Below are positions 54,203-62,120 of a DNA stretch of 64,000 nt, in pieces. The notes beneath the pieces are model-generated. The model searched no databases. It was given only the letters and a program-made list of their open reading frames with translations, and had not been told where the DNA came from. Position 1 is the stretch's first letter, and every line of letters starts with the position of its first letter. Source of the DNA: an uncultured Coprococcus sp. (GTDB lineage: Bacteria; Bacillota_A; Clostridia; Lachnospirales; Lachnospiraceae); assembly GCA_900767685.1 (NCBI GenBank), contig CAAGAB010000311.1, positions 1 through 64,000 of the forward strand. Direction: 5' to 3'. A program made the translations under genes and the position numbers.

Positions 54203-55138
54203 ATGGCATATAATTTTAAAGAAGTAATGAACAAGCCTGAGCGTCTTGCTCCAGGTCATAGAATGTGTGCAGGATGCGGTGGTACTATCACCGTCAGAAC
54301 TGTACTCCGCGCCCTTCACGAGGGCGACAAGGCGGTCATCGGTAACGCCACAGGATGTCTTGAGGTTTCAACCTTCATGTATCCTTACACAGCATACGAG
54401 GACAGCTACATACACAATGCATTTGAGAACGCAGGCGCAACCCTCTCCGGTGTTGAGACAGCGTACAACGTTCTGAAGAAAAAAGGCAAGATAGATGACA
54501 CTTACAAATTCATCACATTTGGCGGTGATGGCGGAACTTATGACATCGGACTTCAGTCACTGTCAGGTGCCATGGAGCGTGGACATGACATGGTATATGT
54601 GTGCTACGACAATGGCGCATACATGAACACCGGTATCCAGCGTTCATCAGCTACTCCTATGTATGCTGACACCACAACCACACCAGTAGGCTCACAGTCA
54701 AATGGTAAGATGCAGAACAGAAAGGATCTCGCCCAGGTCATGGCTGCACACGACATCCCATATGTTGGACAGTCTACTCTTCTCGGCAACATGCGTGATC
54801 TCTATGAGAAGGCTGAGAAGGCTATCTACACACCTGGCGCAGCTTTCCTCAATGTCATGTCACCATGTCCTAGAGGATGGAGATACCCTACAGAGAAGAT
54901 CATGGACATCTGCAAGCTGGCAGTTGAGACATGTTACTGGCCTCTGTTCGAGGTTATCGAGGGCAAATGGATCCTCTCCTACTCTCCTAAGAAGAAGCTC
55001 CCTATCGAGGATTTCCTGAGAACACAGGGAAGGTTCAAGCACCTGTTCAAGCCTGAGAACGAGCATCTCCTCGTTCAGTATCAGCAGGAGGTTGATCGCC
55101 GTTGGGAGGATCTGCTGTATAGATGTTCTAAGAATTAG
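54203..55138 (+). CDS. porB: 2-oxoacid:ferredoxin oxidoreductase beta subunit
   Basis: A 311-residue TPP-binding subunit: HRMCAGCGGTITVRTVLRAL (about 17-36) and NATGCLEVSTFMYPYTAYED with 4Fe-4S cysteines, TPP motif TFGGDGGTYDIGLQSLSGAM (about 109-128) continuing to VCYDNGAYMNTGIQRSSATP, and FLNVMSPCPRGWRYPTEKIM. Completes the GDAB order of four-subunit pyruvate or 2-oxoisovalerate:ferredoxin oxidoreductases. No terminator is obvious before the inverted-repeat element that starts 2 bases after the stop codon; that element may fold to end the transcript. Confidence 0.95.
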   Translation: MAYNFKEVMNKPERLAPGHRMCAGCGGTITVRTVLRALHEGDKAVIGNATGCLEVSTFMYPYTAYEDSYIHNAFENAGATLSGVETAYNVLKKKGKIDDTYKFITFGGDGGTYDIGLQSLSGAMERGHDMVYVCYDNGAYMNTGIQRSSATPMYADTTTTPVGSQSNGKMQNRKDLAQVMAAHDIPYVGQSTLLGNMRDLYEKAEKAIYTPGAAFLNVMSPCPRGWRYPTEKIMDICKLAVETCYWPLFEVIEGKWILSYSPKKKLPIEDFLRTQGRFKHLFKPENEHLLVQYQQEVDRRWEDLLYRCSKN

Positions 55139-55140
55139 TT

Positions 55141-55337
55141 AACGAACGGACGAAAATCCGTATATTGCATATGCACAATCACGTTTGATTGCTCTCATTT
55201 CGACTAAGGTCACATAAGCATGTGGCTCCGACCGCGATAAGGGCGGTGCGGATCTCCGCCCCAGCTTGTGACCGTCGAAAATCGGCAATCTGCACTACCG
55301 ATTGTTGCATATTGCAATATACGGATTTTCTATCGTT
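55141..55337. mobile_element. MITE-like long inverted repeat element
   Basis: About 197 bp that fold almost end to end: arms near 55141-55220 and 55263-55337 share GAAAATCCGTATATTGCA (with its complement TGCAATATACGGATTTTC on the right), then ACAATC/GATTGT, TTTCGAC/GTCGAAA and GGTCACA/TGTGACC, around an inner hairpin GGGCGG / CCGCCC (55241-55246, 55256-55261). Ends ACGA/TCGT are flanked by TA. It holds no open frame. It could be a non-autonomous transposon or a structured RNA / terminator for porB. Confidence 0.6.
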
Positions 55338-55362
55338 ATAAATAATTAAAACTCAGTCGACC

Positions 55363-55407
55363 GCACTACCGATCGTAATATATACTGGACTGGATTTCTT
55401 TCTGTTC
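55363..55407. repeat. Degenerate copy of the right arm (copy B)
   Basis: Starts GCACTACCGATCGTAATATA, compared with GCACTACCGATTGTTGCATA at 55292 in the complete element. Further similarity is GGATTT followed by CTTTCTGTTC. Confidence 0.45.
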
Positions 55408-55461
55408 TTGAATATATTGTAATTCTTAGAACATCAAATCTTATCCTTTAATTTAGTTCTT

Positions 55462-55507
55462 AACTGCTGATTGTTGCATATTGTAATATACTGATTTTCT
55501 GGCTGTT
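55462..55507. repeat. Degenerate copy of the right arm (copy C)
   Basis: CTGATTGTTGCATATTGTAA continuing TATACTGATTTTCTGGCTGTT, very like 55299-55337 of the complete element. The remainder of 55338-55581 holds no gene that I can support. Confidence 0.55.
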
Positions 55508-55581
55508 TTGTATTCTTTACATACAAGTGTGTAATCACTCGATAATGGCATCGCATACTTCATAGCAAGAAACGATGAATA

Positions 55582-56694
55582 TCAGTTAAATGATACTTCA
55601 TAGAAATCATTGAGAGTGTATTGCGCATCTTCACCATCTTCATCTCCGCTTGTATTTTTCCAGAACAGCAGGCTTTCTACCTGATTTACATCCAATATGC
55701 GGTCTGTGGTAAACAGAAGTTCGTATTCTCCGGCGGTGTTTGTATTTTCGTTTCCAGCTTCGACTATATCTGTAAGCATTGTTCCATCTTTCAGCTTTAC
55801 ACCAGAAAGGACTGCATATTTTTCATCTGAGGTCATATTCTTTGCACCGCTTATATCGAGTACCGCCCTGATAGATATCGGGGATACCTCACATTCGGTG
55901 ACTACAGCCCCTGTATCTTCAAGGACTGTATGTGTCTCTTTTGTCACGGAAGTGCTATCTCCACTTAACTCCCATTCAAATCTCCATGTGCCATCATTGT
56001 CAACTTTCATATCAAGGTAATCATCATACACTCCGAGATCACCGAGCTCGACCGCTAGCTTTTTACCTTGGAGAAAGCCCTTCTTTCCCTCAGAGTCAAG
56101 AAGAATATGATATTCCATGCTGCCATCCTCAAGCACATAGTTCTGAACCAGTTCATCATCTCTGATCACCGGCTGTCCTGCTGCATCAAGAACATCCTCG
56201 ACATAAAAGCTGCTGAGATTGCTAACCTCTTTTCCATCCAGAGTGCAATGATGTGTCTCAAATCCGGGAGTTCCTCCCGCCTTTATATCAAAGCCTTCTA
56301 TTCTGAATGACACATAGGCATAGTAGTTATCTATAATAGTCTGAGCCACCGATATCGTTACACCATTCTGCGTAACTTCCCTCACTCCTGATTCATCACC
56401 TGGAAACTTGGCAAGCCCTGACTGCTCATATTTTTCTGTGTCTTCCGATGATATCTGGTATTTGTCTCTTATTCCATCGCTCCATCTGTGATATAATGCG
56501 CTGGCGCCAACGCCTATCGTACCCAGTGAGATAACACACACTATGATTATTACCGCAGCTTTACTATATACTGATATGTGCAGCCTTTTCCCTGATTTTA
56601 CTTTCATCTCTTTATGTATATTATTCATATCCATTCCTTTCAAATCCACAATCATCTCCTTTGTTGCTTCCTTGAAGAAATCCTTTTCGTTCAT
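55582..56694 (-). CDS. Membrane protein with DUF4179-type region, probable anti-sigma factor
   Basis: A 370-residue single-pass protein: cytoplasmic N-terminus (1-43, NEKDFFKEATKEMIVDLKGM), helix about 45-66 (AAVIIIVCVISLGTIGVGAS), then a large extracellular part that starts ALYHRWSDGIRDKYQISSED, the DUF4179 pattern. Such proteins are encoded right after ECF sigma factors in Firmicutes and are thought to hold the sigma factor at the membrane until a signal. It begins 52 bases after the sigma gene. The extracellular part has VTISVAQTIIDNYYAYVSFR and two beta-rich segments. The signal is unknown. Confidence 0.8.
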   Translation of the reverse strand: MNEKDFFKEATKEMIVDLKGMDMNNIHKEMKVKSGKRLHISVYSKAAVIIIVCVISLGTIGVGASALYHRWSDGIRDKYQISSEDTEKYEQSGLAKFPGDESGVREVTQNGVTISVAQTIIDNYYAYVSFRIEGFDIKAGGTPGFETHHCTLDGKEVSNLSSFYVEDVLDAAGQPVIRDDELVQNYVLEDGSMEYHILLDSEGKKGFLQGKKLAVELGDLGVYDDYLDMKVDNDGTWRFEWELSGDSTSVTKETHTVLEDTGAVVTECEVSPISIRAVLDISGAKNMTSDEKYAVLSGVKLKDGTMLTDIVEAGNENTNTAGEYELLFTTDRILDVNQVESLLFWKNTSGDEDGEDAQYTLNDFYEVSFN

Positions 56695-56746
56695 AATCGC
56701 ACCTCCATTCCTGACACGCCCTTTGATATCATATCCAATTTATGCA

Positions 56747-57289
56747 TCATCTCAATGAATCCCTTATTAATTTTCTTGTCCGGAATAACCTATTCTTCAC
56801 GGTCTGTGGTTTCATGTGCAGCAGTCCGGATATCTCTGTTACAGAAAGTTCCATTGAGTAATACAGATAAAAAATCTTCTGTACACAGTCTGGCTGCCGT
56901 TTCAATATCTCTTTAACATCATGCAGCATTTCCTCCCTGTAAAAATCATCCTCCACACTGCTCTCCTCTTCATAAACGCTTTGTTCATTCAGTTCAGATT
57001 CAGCCGATATATCTATCGATGTCCGGTTTGCTATTCTGTCCCAGAATGAATAATATGATGAAAGTTTCTTTTTGCAAAGCGAGATCGGAAATGGTTCCTC
57101 ATCCCTGACATAAGCTATCCCTTTCTTCTGTAATATTCTAAAATACTCCATATACACTTCCTGCAGTACATCGTTTACATCATCGAAACTTTTACATCTT
57201 GAAATCAGGAACAGTGTCACACTGCGTTTGGTTTTTTCATAGATTTCTTCAAAATGCTCTTTTACATTGTTGCTATGCTGACCGGTCAA
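56747..57289 (-). CDS. ECF-type RNA polymerase sigma factor
   Basis: About 180 residues: region 2 (about 12-60, SRCKSFDDVNDVLQEVYMEY), a variable acidic linker (about 85-118), and region 4 (about 122-178) with LKRQPDCVQKIFYLYYSMEL and SVTEISGLLHMKPQTVKNRL then FRTRKLI, the helix-turn-helix that reads the -35. TTG start, 8 bases after AAAGGAGG. The next gene is a DUF4179 membrane protein, the likely anti-sigma factor. A TGAAACC element upstream suggests that it directs its own transcription. Confidence 0.9.
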   Translation of the reverse strand: MTGQHSNNVKEHFEEIYEKTKRSVTLFLISRCKSFDDVNDVLQEVYMEYFRILQKKGIAYVRDEEPFPISLCKKKLSSYYSFWDRIANRTSIDISAESELNEQSVYEEESSVEDDFYREEMLHDVKEILKRQPDCVQKIFYLYYSMELSVTEISGLLHMKPQTVKNRLFRTRKLIRDSLR

Positions 57290-57312
57290 ATCTCTTACCT
57301 CCTTTCACTAAA

Positions 57313-57342
57313 GTAGTGGGATTACTGTCAAAAACGGTTTCA
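57313..57342 (-). promoter_or_regulatory. Possible ECF-type promoter of the sigma gene
   Basis: Minus strand TGAAACC (57336-57342), about 17 bases, CACTAC (57313-57318) before the sigma gene. The AAC core is the usual ECF -35 element; the -10 is uncertain. CACTA/TAGTG forms a short dyad at the start site. Confidence 0.4.
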
Positions 57343-57369
57343 TAATATATTATTTTTTTGCACAAATAA

Positions 57370-57397
57370 GGGCTATCCAGTCTTCATTGAATAGCCC
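57370..57397 (-). terminator. Intrinsic terminator of the OmpR/HisKA system
   Basis: GGGCTAT-CA / TG-ATAGCCC stem with minus strand tail CCCTTATTTG, 42 bases after the kinase stop. Confidence 0.7.
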
Positions 57398-57438
57398 CAT
57401 AACTTTATCACAGATAATATACATTATATTATAGTCTT

Positions 57439-59052
57439 TCACTTTTTAAAAACAATCTCGACTATAAAGTTCCCATCTTGGATAGTTATCTCTCCTGTAA
57501 GGTCTGACAACCCCATTATCTTTCTGACTATCGAAAGTCCAAGTCCATTTCCAGTGTGTCCTGTTCTCGCTGTGTTTCCTTTCTTTAACGGTTCCCAGAG
57601 TTCTGACGGCTCACAGTCTATAGCACAAGCCATTTTATTTGAAAATACGATCTGGTCATCGTCTATCTCAATGCTCGCATGGCTGTCATCAGCGGCATAT
57701 TTTGCCATATTCATCACAAGATTATCAATAAGCAGCTCAATAAGTCGTAAATCCGCCTGAATGACTGCATGTCCTTTTACCTCACACTCTATATTTCTGT
57801 TTTCAAAATCCACCATATATCTGTCTGTCACCTGACTTACTAACTTATCCAATTCCACGTTTTCTTTTTTTATAGTCATGGTGTTTTCAAGTCTCATATA
57901 CGACAGCATTCCTGTTATCATCTCATTTATATATGCTACATTGTCCAAAATGGAATCTGTATAATGTCTGGACTCGGAATCCTTTGCTATCTGCTGCAGA
58001 TTTTCCGCATATCCCGATATAGCTGTGACCGGACCTCTGACATCATGAGCAATGGCTGCTATCAGGTTTCTGCGGCTCTCGTCAGCTATTATCTCTTTTT
58101 TCTTTTTTCTGTATGATATCATAAGTACTACCACACAGCAGATAAAAAACATCGGAGATACATACATAAGAATTTTTAGCAACTTCATATCCGGATCTGT
58201 AAACGGATTCTCATACATTGCTGATACAACGTAATAATCATTTTCTCCTACTGTCAGCGTTCTCCCTCTGTAGAAGTAGCCTCTCCACAAGATACTTTCT
58301 TCGTGATCGGTGGCATTATTCATACCCTCCCTTTCAAATACGCTGTCAAGATACTCTCTGGAACACTCATACTGTTTGTCAATATTCGCATAGTCTACAT
58401 CGTCATATCCCATCGCAACATAGTCACGGTATACCTCCTCAGCAGATCTTACATCCTCATATATATATTCATCTGACTTCACTTTCACAGCGGTTATTCC
58501 TTCATCCGTGGATGCCCATTCGTAGGTTATTCCATTTTCCACAAATGTATCACCAGGCTTTATATCTTTCTCCCGGTCTGTCAATGAGCTATCCTGTGCC
58601 ACCTCTGATTCTGGCACATTTTCCGTCATTTCACCATCAGCTCCAGACATATCATCCGCCTGCTCTTCATCTTCAAGATCTGTTTCATCCTCAAACTTTG
58701 CATCATAGCCCGACAGCTCCACACCATTGTCGTATCTGTACACCTTCGATACGAAACCCGGTGTATTACATTTGGCAAGTATATCTTCTATGTCTTCACG
58801 TATTTGCTGATCACCCTCACCACTTTTTATCAATCGGTACATTCCATTACACACAGAACTCACATTGCTGTCAAATTCTGACCTCTGATTATAATTTACT
58901 ATAATCAATAATCCTAGTGCTGCTATGGTCATCAGCATAACCATAACTACAGCAACCAGAAGACCCTGCCAAAGTTTTCGCCTCACTATACGCTTAAGCT
59001 CACGTCTTACTGCCGATGTATATTTCTTATTGTTATTCTTTTTATCAGTCAT
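57439..59052 (-). CDS. Sensor histidine kinase (HisKA/HATPase)
   Basis: A 537-residue membrane kinase: helices at about 33-53 and 292-312 enclose an extracellular domain of about 240 residues, very acidic in the first half (DETDLEDEEQADDMSGADGE). The cytosolic part has HisKA IAAIAHDVRGPVTAISGYAE (His about 339), N box LIDNLVMNMAKYAADDSHAS and G box GHTGNGLGLSIVRKIMGLSD. There is no obvious HAMP. Encoded after its OmpR regulator (91 bases). The N box has Met-Ala in place of the usual Asn-Ala, which may lower Mg-ATP binding. Confidence 0.92.
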   Translation of the reverse strand: MTDKKNNNKKYTSAVRRELKRIVRRKLWQGLLVAVVMVMLMTIAALGLLIIVNYNQRSEFDSNVSSVCNGMYRLIKSGEGDQQIREDIEDILAKCNTPGFVSKVYRYDNGVELSGYDAKFEDETDLEDEEQADDMSGADGEMTENVPESEVAQDSSLTDREKDIKPGDTFVENGITYEWASTDEGITAVKVKSDEYIYEDVRSAEEVYRDYVAMGYDDVDYANIDKQYECSREYLDSVFEREGMNNATDHEESILWRGYFYRGRTLTVGENDYYVVSAMYENPFTDPDMKLLKILMYVSPMFFICCVVVLMISYRKKKKEIIADESRRNLIAAIAHDVRGPVTAISGYAENLQQIAKDSESRHYTDSILDNVAYINEMITGMLSYMRLENTMTIKKENVELDKLVSQVTDRYMVDFENRNIECEVKGHAVIQADLRLIELLIDNLVMNMAKYAADDSHASIEIDDDQIVFSNKMACAIDCEPSELWEPLKKGNTARTGHTGNGLGLSIVRKIMGLSDLTGEITIQDGNFIVEIVFKK

Positions 59053-59143
59053 ATCGTTTTTCTCCCTTTTTGCATTCTAATCCAGGCTTTCTAATACAGA
59101 CATTTTTATCACCATTTCTTGCCTGATATAAACCTGGTATAAA

Positions 59144-59905
59144 TTATATTTCTTTCACCTGATACCCCTTGCCTATCACAGTCTTTATCTGCTTTCCTGC
59201 ACTGCCTATACCTGCCCGGAGCTTTCTTACATGATTATCCACGCATCTGTCGCTTCCCTCATAATCATAGCCCCAGATATCAACGAGCAGTCTTTCTCTT
59301 GTGATAACCTTTCCCTTATTCTCAAGAAGTATCTTCAGAAGAGCAAACTCCTTTGGTGCAAGATCGACCTCCACGCCATTTACCTTCGTCATGTATCTTG
59401 ACGGATTCATGCTTATCGCTCCACATACCAGCTCTCCATTGCTGTCAGCCCCCTTGGATCTCTTGATAAGCGCCTTGCACTTGGCATACAGAGTTGCAAG
59501 TGAAAATGGTTTCACTATGTAGTCATCACAGCCCAGATCATAGCCCAGCATAATATCCCGTTCGGAATCTCTGGCCGTCAGAAATAATATCGGAACCATA
59601 CTGTTCCTGCGCATCTCACGACACACCGCAAAACCATCCATCCCCGGCAGCATGATATCAAGCAGCACGAGATCAAATGTCTCCATCATGAAACTGTCCA
59701 ATCCGTCATCGCCATTATACGCCACCTCGACATACATCTGACCTCCACTCTCTCTGACAAAGTAGTCATGTATGACCTCACTTATGTGTATATCATCCTC
59801 CACCAACAATATCTTGTTCAGAGCGAACATTTCCTTTCTTGAAGTCTCCGAATTATTTTCTGCATATGCGGCATTTATTGACGCCTCTATGTCGTTTCTC
59901 TCCAC
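59144..59905 (-). CDS. OmpR/PhoB-family response regulator
   Basis: A 253-residue regulator with an extra N-terminal stretch of about 28 residues before NKILLVEDDIHISEVIHDYF. Phospho-Asp in FDLVLLDIMLPGMDGFAVCR, Lys in CDDYIVKPFSLATLYAKCKA, then a winged-helix domain (about 155-252) with VDLAPKEFALLKILLENKGK and VDNHVRKLRAGIG. GTG start with AAGGAGGTGATGAT upstream; an internal ATG (MFALNKILL) would give the usual length, so the N-terminal extension is uncertain. First gene of a two-gene unit with the kinase. Confidence 0.92.
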   Translation of the reverse strand: MERNDIEASINAAYAENNSETSRKEMFALNKILLVEDDIHISEVIHDYFVRESGGQMYVEVAYNGDDGLDSFMMETFDLVLLDIMLPGMDGFAVCREMRRNSMVPILFLTARDSERDIMLGYDLGCDDYIVKPFSLATLYAKCKALIKRSKGADSNGELVCGAISMNPSRYMTKVNGVEVDLAPKEFALLKILLENKGKVITRERLLVDIWGYDYEGSDRCVDNHVRKLRAGIGSAGKQIKTVIGKGYQVKEI

Positions 59906-60027
59906 ATCATCACCTCCTTGACCTGCATATTAACAAACCGATATGACTTTCATATGTCCATTATAACAATTTACTACAAATATGTGCTATAGTGATATAC
60001 ATACATTACATGGAGGTAGAAAACCAT

Positions 60028-60939
60028 TTGAATTGGACCGAAGGACTTATTAACGCAATTGATTATATTGAGACTCACCTTATTGACGGCGAAGTATTAG
60101 ACCAAAATACAATAGCCAGGCAGGCTTACTCTTCTCCCGACAACTTCAGAAAAGTATTTCATCTAATCACAGGATATACTATAGGGGAATATATCAGAAA
60201 CCGCCGGCTTTCCCTGGCTGGAGAAGAACTCATTTCCACCAACCGCACGGTGACTGACATTGCACTTGAATATGGATATGACACACCCGAAAGCTTCACG
60301 AAGGCTTTCACACGCTTTCATGGAAACTCTCCATCTTATGTTCGAAATAACAAGTCCGGTCTCCGTAATTTCACCCGGATTGTATTAAGGGTCACAGCAG
60401 ACGGGGGATCTATGCTCAACTACAGAATCATTAAGATCAACAACATGTGTATTGCCGGTTATTCCAGGGTTTTCACAAGCCTCGATACCGCGAAAAATAA
60501 TGTTCTGATTCCAAAGTTTACAAGAGAATGCTGCAGCCAAAGCTGGGATAAACTAATGGAAATTAAATCCAATAATGAAAAACCAAATAACTGCTTATTC
60601 GGTTACAGATCAAATGATTTTATAAAGATTGATAAGTTCAATAATGAAATTTCATGCTTTAATTACACATTTGGACGAATGATCACAAAACAAGAAATTT
60701 CCGGATTAAATATATCCGATTATTCGATAACAAACATTCCTGACGGCGAATGGATCTGTTTTGACTGTCCAGATACTACTCCTGCCGGACAGCAGTCACT
60801 TTGGTATAAAATTTACACAGAATTTCTACCATTTTCTCATTATAACATAGTACCTGACGTAACCTTAGAGTGTAGCAATGTATCATTAGAAAAGGAACAA
60901 AATTACCTTCTCCTACAAATCCGCCCCGACAAAGCTTAA
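60028..60939 (+). CDS. AraC-family transcriptional regulator with GyrI-like C-terminal domain
   Basis: About 303 residues: AraC DNA-binding domain at the N-terminus (about 1-100; NTIARQAYSSPDNFRKVFHL and VTDIALEYGYDTPESFTKAF, the two helix-turn-helix units), then a putative ligand-binding GyrI-like domain (about 120-300; MLNYRIIKINNMCIAGYSRV). This layout is like SoxS/Rob-type regulators with effector domain. Start is uncertain: TTG at 60028 (LNWTEGLINAIDYIE) has GGAGG 11 bases upstream and matches the family start; in-frame ATGs at 60010 and 59992 lack a ribosome site. The esterase gene follows about 100 bases later. Confidence 0.88.
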   Translation: MNWTEGLINAIDYIETHLIDGEVLDQNTIARQAYSSPDNFRKVFHLITGYTIGEYIRNRRLSLAGEELISTNRTVTDIALEYGYDTPESFTKAFTRFHGNSPSYVRNNKSGLRNFTRIVLRVTADGGSMLNYRIIKINNMCIAGYSRVFTSLDTAKNNVLIPKFTRECCSQSWDKLMEIKSNNEKPNNCLFGYRSNDFIKIDKFNNEISCFNYTFGRMITKQEISGLNISDYSITNIPDGEWICFDCPDTTPAGQQSLWYKIYTEFLPFSHYNIVPDVTLECSNVSLEKEQNYLLLQIRPDKA

Positions 60940-61037
60940 CCATTGCTGACAGGTCATAATGTAACTCCTGTGATATTGTTTTTATAGTATTTCTCATTTA
61001 TATGATAATTACTAAATACAATCAAAGGAGGCCTTTT

Positions 61038-62120
61038 ATGAAAAAGGAATTAACAATTTTGACCACATTCAGCATAGCCATTATATTAGCTGTCACCGGG
61101 TGTCAACACTCGTCAGCATCTAAGAATGACTCTACTGTCACCAAATCGGTCACCAGCTATTCTTCATCCGAAGATACAGCAATCGAAGAAGCAACAACAA
61201 ACGAAACCTCTGTCAAAGAAATCACAACTGAGGAAATTACGACAGAAGAAATTACTACTGAGGAGATTACTACAGAAGCACCAACTCCAACAGGTTTACT
61301 TCCAGAGGAACGTGCCAGCATAACCATGGGAAAACTCTCTCCCGAACACATGTATTATAACGAGGTGACAACACTTGATCCCGCCTGTGCAGACTATATC
61401 AACGAATTATCCATTTATGATGCTGAGATAGATGACACTTTTGTTGTCCATATATCTCTTCCACCTGATTATAACGAAGCAAGCACATATCCGATGGTTG
61501 TTATGACCGATGGAGTCTGGAGACTCAGCGATCACCCTGAACTCAGACCTCTTATGACATCCGGTCAGATACAGGATGTTATTCTTGTCAGCATAGGGTA
61601 TCCAAACACTTACAATTATGATGTCATCAGAAAAAGAGATCTTCAGACTAACCCTGATTCATTCCTGCATTTTATTGTAGATAACCTGATTCCTTATCTG
61701 GAAGAAATATACTCTGTAAATCCTGAAAATATGACTCTCACAGGACATTCCCTGGGTGGATACTGGGCTTACTATGCTCTGTTTCATAATGACACTATAG
61801 GAAAAAATACATTTACAAATTATTATATTGGCAGTCCTTCCATGTGGGCAAATACTGACGGTAAATTTATGTCTACATATGAAGATGAATATTACAGCAG
61901 AACACAGACTCTGAATGCAAATGTCTATGTAACCGTAGGTGCAGATTAAGATAAAAATTTCATTTTTTCTATTGAGGATTTCTACAACGATTTACAGGAG
62001 AGAAATTATTCCGGCTTAAACCTAACCTACGAAAAAATAGAAGGCTATGACCATAACACAGTCTTTAAGCCTTCTATCAAAAATACTCTTCTTATGTTCT
62101 ATAAAAAAGATTCCGAATAA
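61038..62120 (+). pseudogene. Esterase-like lipoprotein gene split by an in-frame TAA
   Basis: Start ATG 61038 (AAAGGAGG). Signal peptide with lipobox LAVTGC (Cys about 23), a Thr/Glu-rich stalk of ITTEE repeats, then an alpha/beta hydrolase like the Fes/enterochelin-esterase group (VHISLPPDYNEASTYPMVVM; nucleophile in LTGHSLGGYW). TAA at 61947-61949 ends this frame at VTVGAD, but the same frame goes on for 56 codons (NDLQERNYSGLNLTYEKIEG, then YDHNTVFKPS) to TAA at 62120. The missing part has the expected catalytic His (GYDHNT), so the truncated form should be inactive. A change such as GAA to TAA explains it. ITTEE repeats are 15 bp. Confidence 0.8.
62038..62076 (-). terminator. Terminator of the amylosucrase-like gene, inside the convergent esterase remnant
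   Basis: Perfect 9-bp stem TAGAAGGCT / AGCCTTCTA, followed on the minus strand by ATTTTTTCG. It starts 45 bases after the amylosucrase stop. Confidence 0.7.

Noticed and set aside
55141..55337. tRNA, 5S or known riboswitch within the palindromic element
   Set aside because: No cloverleaf, no CCA end, and no motif of a known riboswitch; pairing is one long hairpin.
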